Source of the DNA: an uncultured Eubacteriales bacterium
Lineage (GTDB): Bacteria; Bacillota; Clostridia; Lachnospirales; Anaerotignaceae
Length of the DNA stretch: 8,151 bases
Assembly: GCA_959604475.1 (NCBI GenBank)
Contig: CAUHBX010000031.1
Location: 1 to 8,151 of the forward strand
Direction of reading: 5' to 3'
In this document: positions 1 to 7,196 of the stretch, one piece after another
Numbering within the stretch: position 1 is the first letter of the stretch
How the letters are laid out: every line of letters starts with the position of its first letter
Made by a program: the position numbers and the translations under genes
The notes under the pieces: model-generated
Seen by the model: the letters and a program-made list of their open reading frames with translations, nothing else
What the model was told of the DNA's origin: nothing
The model's database searches: none

Positions 1-13
1 AGGGGCTTTCATT

Positions 14-1416
<1,403 letters not shown>

Positions 1417-1421
<5 letters not shown>

Positions 1422-1457
1422 AAAAGAAGGTTTCAAATGACACCATTTGAAACCTTC
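1417..1457 (-). terminator. Rho-independent terminator after rpmA
   Basis: On the minus strand a perfect 14-bp stem (arms 1444-1457 and 1426-1439) closes a 4-nt GTGT loop and is followed at once by the T-rich run TTTTGTCTT. It starts 8 nt after the rpmA stop codon. The T-run is on the minus-strand 3' side only, so it works for the rplU-prp-rpmA transcript. It is expected to end most of that transcript before obgE. Confidence 0.92.
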
Positions 1458-1465
1458 AAGCTTGT

Positions 1466-1765
1466 TTATTCTGCGATTTCCACTATTTCTACGGGATAAA
1501 CAGAAACCTGTTTTTTGTCTCTGCCTTTTCTTTCGTATTTTACACGTCCGTCAACAAGGGCAAAAAGCGAATCATTTCCACCGATGCCTACGTTATTTCC
1601 GGGATGGATTTTTGTACCCCTCTGTGTATATAAGATATTTCCGGCTCTTACAATCTGTCCGTCAGCGCGTTTTGCGCCAAGTCTTTTTGACTTAGAGTCA
1701 CGGCCGTTCTTTGTAGAACCCATACCTTTTTTATGAGCGAAAAGCTGAAGGTTTAATTTTAACAT
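1466..1765 (-). CDS. rpmA: 50S ribosomal protein L27 with cleavable N-terminal extension
   Basis: This 99-residue protein is bacterial L27, a 50S protein whose N-terminal tail reaches the peptidyl-transferase centre. The family core is clear: [15 protein letters not shown] near 16-30, then [19 protein letters not shown]. It starts with [10 protein letters not shown] before HKKG. This matches the extended form in Bacillota that Prp cleaves after the (F/L)-A pair of the LQFFA-like motif. The mature protein would start [11 protein letters not shown], close to the E. coli N-terminus after its Met is removed. The ATG is 1 nt after the prp stop. The ribosome site GAGGAGGTG (1773-1781) is 7 nt upstream and lies within the last prp codons, so the two genes are tightly linked. 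A strong terminator follows. Confidence 0.98.
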   Translation of the reverse strand: MLKLNLQLFAHKKGMGSTKNGRDSKSKRLGAKRADGQIVRAGNILYTQRGTKIHPGNNVGIGGNDSLFALVDGRVKYERKGRDKKQVSVYPVEIVEIAE

Positions 1766-1766
1766 A

Positions 1767-2108
1767 TCAGTGCACCTCCTCGTTTATCGATATATAGAAG
1801 CCATATTCTTTTTCAATATCGCCCAATCCGTTAAGCATTGCCTTTAAAAGCAGCTGAGCGTCATGGTCTGCCCTGCCTTCCCTAACATCGGGAAGATTGA
1901 GGCTAAGGTAACCGCCCTTTTTCTCATCTGTATCACACTGGAATTTCTCGTCGGTAAAAAGCTCAATACAGTTTATTGTATTTATCGTAAGCACCGAAAC
2001 TGCGGAGCAGACGATATCGCTTCCCTCCTCGGCGAAATCCGCGTGTCCCTTGAGGCGGAACCCGTAAATATCTCCTGATTTATTACGAAATACATTTACG
2101 CGAATCAT
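1767..2108 (-). CDS. prp: Ribosomal-processing cysteine protease Prp
   Basis: This 113-residue protein belongs to the Prp (YsxB-like) cysteine protease family, which cuts the N-terminal extension off L27. The catalytic pair is visible as GHA with His22 and DIVCSAVS with Cys34. Both the positions and the 12-residue spacing match what is known for the S. aureus enzyme. It sits between rplU and rpmA, directly upstream of its substrate, as is usual in Bacillota. The ATG is 5 nt after the rplU stop and has no recognisable Shine-Dalgarno sequence (GCTCTTTAATTATT precedes it). Its translation probably depends on ribosomes finishing rplU, which would keep the protease below the ribosomal proteins in amount. 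Its last codons carry the rpmA ribosome site. Confidence 0.96.
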   Translation of the reverse strand: MIRVNVFRNKSGDIYGFRLKGHADFAEEGSDIVCSAVSVLTINTINCIELFTDEKFQCDTDEKKGGYLSLNLPDVREGRADHDAQLLLKAMLNGLGDIEKEYGFYISINEEVH

Positions 2109-2113
2109 AATAA

Positions 2114-2425
2114 TTAAAGAGCGATTGAGTCAATCTTAAGCATTGTGTAGGGCTGTCTGTGGCCTTTTTTCTTATGGAAGCCTTTTTTGGATTTATACTT
2201 ATAAATTATAACCTTTTTAGCCTTACCATCGCCCATAACAGTTGCGCCTACCTTAGCGCCTTCCACATAGGGAGCGCCTACGGAAACACCGTTGTCACCA
2301 GAAACAACAAGTACTTTATCAAAAGCATAAGCTGTACCTGCCTCAGCAGCAAGCTTCTCAACTTTAATTACGTCACCCTCTGATACCTTGTACTGTTTTC
2401 CACCTGTCTCGATAATTGCGTACAT
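2114..2425 (-). CDS. rplU: 50S ribosomal protein L21
   Basis: This is a 103-residue L21, full length for the family, which binds 23S rRNA. The signature start [14 protein letters not shown] and the basic C-terminal region [18 protein letters not shown] are both present. I chose the ATG at 2425 because GAGGAGGTG (2431-2439) stands 5 nt upstream and the family starts exactly here. The frame stays open upstream to a GTG at 2509, which would add 28 unrelated residues. That GTG has no ribosome site and falls within the structured leader, so I reject it. This is the first gene of the rplU-prp-rpmA unit, with a strong promoter and a leader that may let L21 control its own synthesis. Confidence 0.98.
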   Translation of the reverse strand: MYAIIETGGKQYKVSEGDVIKVEKLAAEAGTAYAFDKVLVVSGDNGVSVGAPYVEGAKVGATVMGDGKAKKVIIYKYKSKKGFHKKKGHRQPYTMLKIDSIAL

Positions 2426-2430
2426 ATATA

Positions 2431-2511
2431 CACCTCCTCGCAATTTACTCGCCGGATTCGGTATCCGGACCCTTGTCCGAATTTCAAACCTCTCCGAGCG
2501 GCTGAACACAC
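2431..2511 (-). promoter_or_regulatory. Structured rplU leader, L21-leader type
   Basis: The predicted transcript starts near 2511-2512 and has an 80-90 nt untranslated leader rich in self-complementary sequence. Hairpin 1 pairs AUUCGGAC (2482-2475) with GUCCGGAU (2470-2463) across an AAGG loop: 8 bp, one G-U. Hairpin 2 pairs CCGGAU (2468-2463) with AUCCGG (2457-2452) across an ACCGA loop. Both use 2463-2468, so they exclude each other. A third pairing, 2482-2477 with 2461-2456, is also perfect. A 5-bp closing stem, 2499-2495 with 2451-2447, can enclose them. Many Bacillota carry an autoregulatory L21 leader (Rfam L21_leader) at this spot. The family assignment rests on position and structure, not on a model search. 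Confidence 0.65.
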
Positions 2512-2517
2512 TTATTT

Positions 2518-2546
2518 ATGATAGCACAGTTGCCTTATCGTGTCAA
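2518..2546 (-). promoter_or_regulatory. Strong sigma-A promoter of the rplU operon
   Basis: The minus strand shows a perfect TTGACA -35 box (2541-2546), a 17-nt spacer and TATCAT as the -10 box (2518-2523). The TGC just before it gives an extended -10 motif. Transcription should begin near 2511-2512. The -35 box lies only 9 nt past the TPR gene stop codon. Confidence 0.9.
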
Positions 2547-2560
2547 TAAAACGTTTTATT
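2545..2560. repeat. 16-bp perfect palindrome AATAAAACGTTTTATT
   Basis: Each strand reads AATAAAACGTTTTATT with no spacer. It covers the TPR stop codon (2556-2558) and touches the upstream end of the rplU -35 box (2541-2546). With no loop and no following T-run it is a poor terminator. It could be a binding site or an AT-rich element that helps the promoter, or a chance match in AT-rich sequence. Confidence 0.5.
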
Positions 2561-5261
2561 TATTTTTTCCGAATTTCAGCTTCACAAGCTTCCCTATGGC
2601 CCCGGAGGATTTATAGGCCGACTTAAGAAGCTCCGAAAAATCCTTTTCCCTATGTCCGAAGTCATCCATTTTTTCAAGCCTTTGAGAAAGCTCGGCTATT
2701 TTTCCCGCCTTTTTCAGCGCAGCGCAGGACTCATAAACAGTGTCTATATATTTATCGGAGCCATATCCGTAAAACTCGCCGTATATCTCCGCCGATTTAT
2801 CAAGCATTGTAACGGCGTCGTCATACCTGTTCTGAAGAATGTAAAGCTCGGCCGCCCTCATAAGTATATCCGCAAAATCTATGGTCTCGCCCAAGTCACG
2901 TCTGACAATAAGCGCATGCTCGCTGAGATACTCCGTAGACTTTGAGAAGGTGCCAAGCTTTTTGGCAATATCCGAGGCTGTTGTTAAAAACGCGCAGTAG
3001 TCCTCTGTAGACAGGTTTTGTCTCGCCTTTGCCTCAGACAGCCCGCTTTCAAAGTATTCAAGGGATTTTTTATCCTTTCCGCCCAGCGCGCAGGCCTCGC
3101 CCAGCAGGCAGTAGACTAGCGAGGCGTTTTTGACAAAGCCGTCCGTGTCCTTTGAAATAAATTCAAGGGCCCGGCAGAGGATTTCCTCCGCTTTGCCATA
3201 CTCTCCCAACTTAATGAGAGCCTTGGCGAGGATTATTTTTATTTCCGTTTTTTCCACGTCGGAAGCTGTATATTTTTCGGCCTCCTCTGCCCTTTTCGCG
3301 GCGGCCTTGCAGCTTCCGCAGGAGCACAGCGCCTTTGCCAGCGTGCTGAGAAGCTTATACATTGTTTTCTTGTCTGATTTGTCCGCTTCCGGATAAACTT
3401 CCTCAAGCATTTCAACAGCCTTCTGATGCTCCCCGCAGCTTTCCAGCTCCTGCGCGTACCACGTTTTTTCCTCCGCCATGCACTTTATCTCTGAATTTCT
3501 TGAGGCCATACCCTCCGCGCGGAATATAATTTCCTCCGCCTTTTTTGGAAAGCCCAATATATACTGGGTTCTGGCCTGCAGAAACATTATCCTTATAAGC
3601 TCGTTTTCGTCCTTATGATATTTTTTGAAAAGCGACGACGCCTTTTTCAGCTTATCCGACGCCTTGGTATATTCCTTTTTGCCAAAGAGCGCCCTGCACT
3701 GCATATATACGCACTGGCGGCACAAAAGCGTGTCGCTCCCAAGCATTGTCTCCGCTATGTCGGCCGCCTGCTCCAAATACCCGTCGGCCTTAGTATACAG
3801 TCCGAGCCTAATTAAAAGCTCCGCGCAGTCATAAAGCGCCCTTGCGTACTTCGGGTGCCTGTCGCCGTATATGGACTTCCTGTAGCTTAAAAGGCTGTCG
3901 CAGAACTGCTCCGTCTTCTCCGCGTCCTCCCTGATACAGCAGGTCTCTGCCATCAGCCTTATATTCTCGGCATAGCCCTTTATGCGCACGCCTTCCTTAA
4001 CGATTATTTCCTTATTCATTATAAGGGCCTGCATGAAAAAGCCCTGGGCCTTTACAACGTCGCCCTTTTTCATATACAGCCTTCCAAGGCTGACAAGGGA
4101 GTCCGAAACCTGGTCGTTTACTTCCCCGGCACATTCCCTTTTCAGCTCAAGCGCCGTATTTTGAATTTCAATGGCCCTATCGTATTTTTCCATTCTTTCG
4201 TAAACATCCGCAAGGCTTGTGAGCGTAAGGATATAATGCGGGTGCTTTTCGCCGACAACCCTTTTTTTCATCTCAAGCGCATCGTTATGGTATTTTAGGG
4301 ACTTATCAAAGTCCCCCATTACGCAGTAATCCACGCCGAGGCTTGTAATTACGTCGGCATAAAAAACATGGTCCCTGCCAAGCATGGACTCCACCAGTGA
4401 AAGTACCCTCTCATGCACCTTAACGGCCTTTTGGTGCTGTCCGTCCCTGTTATATATTACTGCAAGGTTGTTAAGCACCGAGATAAAGTCCAGGTGCTTT
4501 GTATCCATTAGCCTCTCCCGTATTTCAAGCGCCTTTTCATAAATTTCGGCGGCCTGGGGATAAAGCTCCGCCTGCTGGTATACAAGGGCGGCGTTTAGGA
4601 AGTAGGTCATTTTAAAATAGCTGTCCTCATCGTCTATTCTCGATGAAATTTTAAGCGCCTTATCGTACTCCTCCCTTGCCCTTCTGTAATTTCCGCTTTT
4701 TCTGCAGGCATCGGCAAGGCTTACATGTATGTCGAGAAAATCCTCCAGCTCGTAGTTGGGCACCCGCTTGGCGCAGTCCATAGCCAAAGTCAGAGTTTCT
4801 ATCGACTCATTATATTTCTCGCTGTCCGCGTACATATTTCCAAGATTATAAAGGCAGTCCACAAATTCCTTACTGTTTGAGCCTTCGTTTTCCTCGGTAT
4901 GGTTTTTAACCATTTTGAGGATTTCCTCGGCTTCGGCATACTCTCCCATGCCGCTTAAGAGCACGCCCAGGTTAGTCATTGTCTCAAGATACTGCGTGCT
5001 GTGCTCGCCAAGGAGGTCCCTTCTTATTTTAGCCGCCTCCCGGTAAAGCTCCTTAGCCCTGTCGTTTATATGGACGTCATCGTATACCACGGCAAGGTTA
5101 TTGATATCCTCCGCATATGCCTCCGAGCCTGCTGCATTGTTTTCCTTATATAAATCTATAATTCTCCCGCCGCGCTCCATGGCGTCGGCCAGCCTGCGTG
5201 AATTATATGCTTCCATAAATCCCCTGCGCAGCTCGATTAATTCTCTCAAATAATAGCTCAT
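2556..5261 (-). CDS. Large tetratricopeptide-repeat (TPR) protein, function unknown
   Basis: This 901-residue protein consists almost entirely of TPR helix pairs of the 42-residue kinesin-light-chain type. Nine units run from residue 52 to 429 with an exact 42-residue step, each opening like INNLAVVY, LNNLAVIY or LTSLADVY. Inter-repeat loops such as GEKHPHY (337-343) and GDRHPKYA (466-473) recall the kinesin-light-chain signature. About ten looser units of roughly 38-45 residues follow to about 860. There is no signal peptide, membrane segment or catalytic domain, so it is probably a cytoplasmic scaffold or protein-binding factor. A CSCGSC cluster sits at 646-651. The ATG at 5261 has GGAGG (5269-5273) 7 nt upstream. 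It lies between recX and rplU, cut off from recX by a terminator, so the neighbours say little about its job. I do not recognise a named family member. Confidence 0.9.
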   Translation of the reverse strand: MSYYLRELIELRRGFMEAYNSRRLADAMERGGRIIDLYKENNAAGSEAYAEDINNLAVVYDDVHINDRAKELYREAAKIRRDLLGEHSTQYLETMTNLGVLLSGMGEYAEAEEILKMVKNHTEENEGSNSKEFVDCLYNLGNMYADSEKYNESIETLTLAMDCAKRVPNYELEDFLDIHVSLADACRKSGNYRRAREEYDKALKISSRIDDEDSYFKMTYFLNAALVYQQAELYPQAAEIYEKALEIRERLMDTKHLDFISVLNNLAVIYNRDGQHQKAVKVHERVLSLVESMLGRDHVFYADVITSLGVDYCVMGDFDKSLKYHNDALEMKKRVVGEKHPHYILTLTSLADVYERMEKYDRAIEIQNTALELKRECAGEVNDQVSDSLVSLGRLYMKKGDVVKAQGFFMQALIMNKEIIVKEGVRIKGYAENIRLMAETCCIREDAEKTEQFCDSLLSYRKSIYGDRHPKYARALYDCAELLIRLGLYTKADGYLEQAADIAETMLGSDTLLCRQCVYMQCRALFGKKEYTKASDKLKKASSLFKKYHKDENELIRIMFLQARTQYILGFPKKAEEIIFRAEGMASRNSEIKCMAEEKTWYAQELESCGEHQKAVEMLEEVYPEADKSDKKTMYKLLSTLAKALCSCGSCKAAAKRAEEAEKYTASDVEKTEIKIILAKALIKLGEYGKAEEILCRALEFISKDTDGFVKNASLVYCLLGEACALGGKDKKSLEYFESGLSEAKARQNLSTEDYCAFLTTASDIAKKLGTFSKSTEYLSEHALIVRRDLGETIDFADILMRAAELYILQNRYDDAVTMLDKSAEIYGEFYGYGSDKYIDTVYESCAALKKAGKIAELSQRLEKMDDFGHREKDFSELLKSAYKSSGAIGKLVKLKFGKNK

Positions 5262-5285
5262 CTATTGTCCTCCACTTAGGTGTAG

Positions 5286-5326
5286 TGAAAATAAAAAAAT
5301 AAGTGAAAACCCTTCTGGATTTTCAC
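5286..5326 (-). terminator. Rho-independent terminator after recX
   Basis: On the minus strand a 10-bp stem with one G-U pair joins arms 5317-5326 and 5303-5312 around an AGAA loop. TTATTTTTTTATTTT follows. It begins 14 nt after the recX stop codon and should end the cinA/recA-recX transcript. The TTTTCAC of its 3' arm is repeated at 5285-5291, so the 5' arm has a second possible partner. Confidence 0.9.
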
Positions 5327-5331
5327 CTATC

Positions 5332-5360
5332 ATTATAATATCATATTCCTTTTTCCGCAA
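5332..5360 (-). promoter_or_regulatory. Possible promoter for the TPR gene
   Basis: A perfect TATAAT (5332-5337) has TTGCGG (5355-5360) 17 nt upstream, within the last recX codons. The -35 box matches only its first three bases. The predicted start near 5325 would place the recX terminator hairpin at the very 5' end of the new transcript, which is unusual. AT-rich intergenic DNA often yields TATAAT by chance, so this is tentative. I found no better promoter closer to the TPR gene. Confidence 0.4.
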
Positions 5361-5964
5361 GGCCGGCCACAGCCGCTTTTATCACACCATACGAAAAGCC
5401 CTTTCTCTGGAGAAAAGCGTAAACCCTAGCAAGCTCTTTTTTATCCATGCCTGCAAAATCCTCGTATTTCTTTACAAGAAGCTCCCGGGCAAGCGCCTCC
5501 TCGTCAATCTCTGACTCTTTCAAGGCGCCGTCAATTATTTCCTCTTCCACGCCTCTTGCCTTCAGCTCCTGTTTTATGAGAAATATTCCCTTCGGCCTCA
5601 GCTTTAGCGTTTCCTTAATATATTTTTTACAGTAGAGACTGTCGTTTATATAATCGTATTTAATTAAAAAGTCTATAACCCTTTCAATCAGGCCGTCAGG
5701 ATACTGCGCCTCCCTCAGCTTATTTTCAACCTCTCTGCGGGTGCGCATTTTATAGCCCAAATACTTTAGGGCAGTATCCTGCGCCTTAATATAGACGGTT
5801 GTATCCATTATATAATCGTATTTCTCCCTGGGGATTTCCTCCCCCTCCTTAAGCCTGAAATACAGAATGTCCTCCATTATAAGTCCGAAGGCGAACTGGC
5901 CGTCCACATAAACCGAATATCTCGATTTATCCTTTTTCTGCTGTTCTATTTTTGTTACGGTCAT
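5341..5964 (-). CDS. recX: Regulatory protein RecX
   Basis: This 207-residue protein matches RecX, which binds RecA-DNA filaments and modulates RecA activity. The RecX repeat helices are recognisable: ALKYLGYKMRTRREVENKL (about 64-82), VIDFLIKYDYINDSLYCKKYI (about 96-116), RPKGIFLIKQELKARGV (about 123-139) and a last one near VYAFLQRKGFSYGVIKAAV. The N-terminal 60 residues form the usual beta-rich lead-in found in Clostridia/Bacilli RecX. The ATG lies 2 nt after the recA stop. Its ribosome site (GAGGAA) is inside the acidic last codons of recA, so the two genes should be translated together and share any SOS control of recA. A strong terminator follows. Confidence 0.94.
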   Translation of the reverse strand: MTVTKIEQQKKDKSRYSVYVDGQFAFGLIMEDILYFRLKEGEEIPREKYDYIMDTTVYIKAQDTALKYLGYKMRTRREVENKLREAQYPDGLIERVIDFLIKYDYINDSLYCKKYIKETLKLRPKGIFLIKQELKARGVEEEIIDGALKESEIDEEALARELLVKKYEDFAGMDKKELARVYAFLQRKGFSYGVIKAAVAGLAEKGI

Positions 5965-5966
5965 TT

Positions 5967-7127
5967 TTATTCCTCATCCGAATAGGCGTCTGAGGGAATG
6001 ATGAGTATATCTTCGTCATCCTCGTTTACCACAGCGGGCTTTTTGCCCCTTTTTGCCTTGGGCGCCTCTTCCTCGGCTGCTTCTTCCTCCAGGTCGTTAT
6101 CGTTTAAGCCGTAATGCTCCCTGACAAGGGCTTCAATCTCGTTCAGTACCTCCGGGTGCTCCTTGAGATAAATCTTGGCGTTTTCACGCCCCTGTCCGAT
6201 TTTTTCATTATTATAAGCATACCAGGCGCCGCTTTTGTTTACTATATCCAAATCGGCCGCCATATCAAGCGTATCGCCCTCCCTGGATATTCCAAGGCCG
6301 TACATAATATCAAATTCAGTTGTCTTAAAGGGAGGCGCCACCTTATTTTTGGCTACCTTTACCTTTGTCCTGTTTCCAATAATCTCGTTGTTGACCTTTA
6401 TGCTGTCTGTTCTTCTTATGTCGAGGCGCACGGAAGCGTAGAATTTCAGCGCGCGGCCGCCTGTGGTTGTCTCGGGGTTGCCGAAGGTAACGCCGATTTT
6501 CTCACGCAGCTGGTTGATGAATACTACCGTACAGTTGGACTTATTGGCAAAGGCCGTAAGCTTTCTGAGGGCCTGCGACATAAGCCTTGCCTGAAGGCCC
6601 ATATGGGATTCACCCATTTCGCCCTGTATTTCCGCGCGCGGGACAAGCGCCGCAACGGAGTCTACAATTACAATGTCAATAGCGCCGGAGCGCACCATTG
6701 TTTCCGCGATTTCCAAAGCCTGCTCGCCGTCGTCAGGCTGCGAAAGGTATATATTGTTCACATCCACCCCGAGGTTTTTCGCGTACAGTGGGTCAAGGGC
6801 ATGCTCGGCGTCAATATATCCGGCAATTCCGCCCATCTTCTGCACCTCCGCAACAAGATGAAGCGCTATTGTTGTTTTACCTGATGATTCAGGGCCGTAA
6901 ACCTCTACAATCCTTCCCCTTGGGATACCGCCGACGCCAAGGGCTATATCAAGGCTTAAGCAGCCCGTCGGAATTACGTCCACATTGGACCTTTCCGGCT
7001 CGTCCCCCAGCTTCATTACGGCCCCCTTGCCGTACTGCTTCTCTATGTAAGCGAGAGCGGCCTCAAGGGCCTTCTCCTTATCGTCAAACTTACTGAAATC
7101 TTTTGGATTTGATTTTTTCTCTGCCAC
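5967..7127 (-). CDS. recA: Recombinase RecA
   Basis: This 386-residue RecA is the ATP-dependent strand-exchange protein and the SOS co-protease. Walker A GPESSGKT is at 78-85, with the Walker B strand [11 protein letters not shown] at 151-161. The DNA-binding L1 region is near [16 protein letters not shown] (166-181), and L2 is [20 protein letters not shown] (205-224). The C-terminus is long and acidic, with a basic insert (KAKRGKK) before it; such tails are known to damp DNA binding. The start is GTG at 7127, since family members begin close to here and AAAGGAG (7138-7144) lies 10 nt upstream; the next in-frame Met is residue 38. It has its own promoter with an SOS-like palindrome, follows cinA and overlaps the recX ribosome site. 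Confidence 0.98.
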   Translation of the reverse strand: MAEKKSNPKDFSKFDDKEKALEAALAYIEKQYGKGAVMKLGDEPERSNVDVIPTGCLSLDIALGVGGIPRGRIVEVYGPESSGKTTIALHLVAEVQKMGGIAGYIDAEHALDPLYAKNLGVDVNNIYLSQPDDGEQALEIAETMVRSGAIDIVIVDSVAALVPRAEIQGEMGESHMGLQARLMSQALRKLTAFANKSNCTVVFINQLREKIGVTFGNPETTTGGRALKFYASVRLDIRRTDSIKVNNEIIGNRTKVKVAKNKVAPPFKTTEFDIMYGLGISREGDTLDMAADLDIVNKSGAWYAYNNEKIGQGRENAKIYLKEHPEVLNEIEALVREHYGLNDNDLEEEAAEEEAPKAKRGKKPAVVNEDDEDILIIPSDAYSDEE

Positions 7128-7153
7128 AGAAATCGGACTCCTTTCAATTATGC

Positions 7154-7178
7154 GAATTTATGTTCTTAGTATAGAACA
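7154..7178 (-). promoter_or_regulatory. Candidate SOS (LexA-type) operator at recA
   Basis: Two overlapping dyads share one GAAC half-site (7162-7165). The first, TGTTCTATACTAAGAACA (7161-7178), has perfect 6-bp arms and a 6-nt centre, and it covers the whole -10 box. The second, GAACATAAATTC (7154-7165), is one base off the Bacillota LexA (Cheo/DinR) box GAAC-N4-GTTC and lies over the probable start site. Position and half-sites suit LexA control of recA. Which dyad is bound is inferred, not shown. Confidence 0.6.
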
Positions 7179-7196
7179 AATATTTCCATCAGTCAA
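7168..7196 (-). promoter_or_regulatory. Sigma-A promoter of recA
   Basis: The minus strand has TTGACT (7191-7196), a 17-nt spacer and TATACT (7168-7173), each one base off consensus. The predicted start near 7161 leaves a leader of about 33 nt. The -35 box overlaps the last codons and stop of cinA (CTTGACTGA), so recA can be transcribed both alone and by readthrough from cinA. Confidence 0.85.

Noticed and set aside
1..12. An ATG on the minus strand at 12 (Met-Lys-Ala-Pro), just after the obgE stop, as the start of the next gene.
   Set aside because: Only four codons are visible and there is no clear ribosome site, so a gene cannot be supported.
2426..2509. Extending rplU upstream to a GTG at 2509 (28 extra residues).
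   Set aside because: L21 begins [12 protein letters not shown] at the ATG at 2425, which has an ideal ribosome site. The GTG has none, lies almost at the predicted transcript start, and its codons are the leader hairpins.
3975..5108. A 126-bp period in the TPR gene as a possible tandem DNA repeat.
   Set aside because: The period is in the protein pattern only (42 residues). The nucleotide sequences of the units differ widely, so this is an old protein repeat, not a recent DNA duplication.
6114..6884. Long plus-strand ORF (256 codons) opposite recA.
   Set aside because: It lies wholly inside recA in the opposite sense, shows no family resemblance and has no ribosome site that I can see. It is a shadow of the recA codon pattern.
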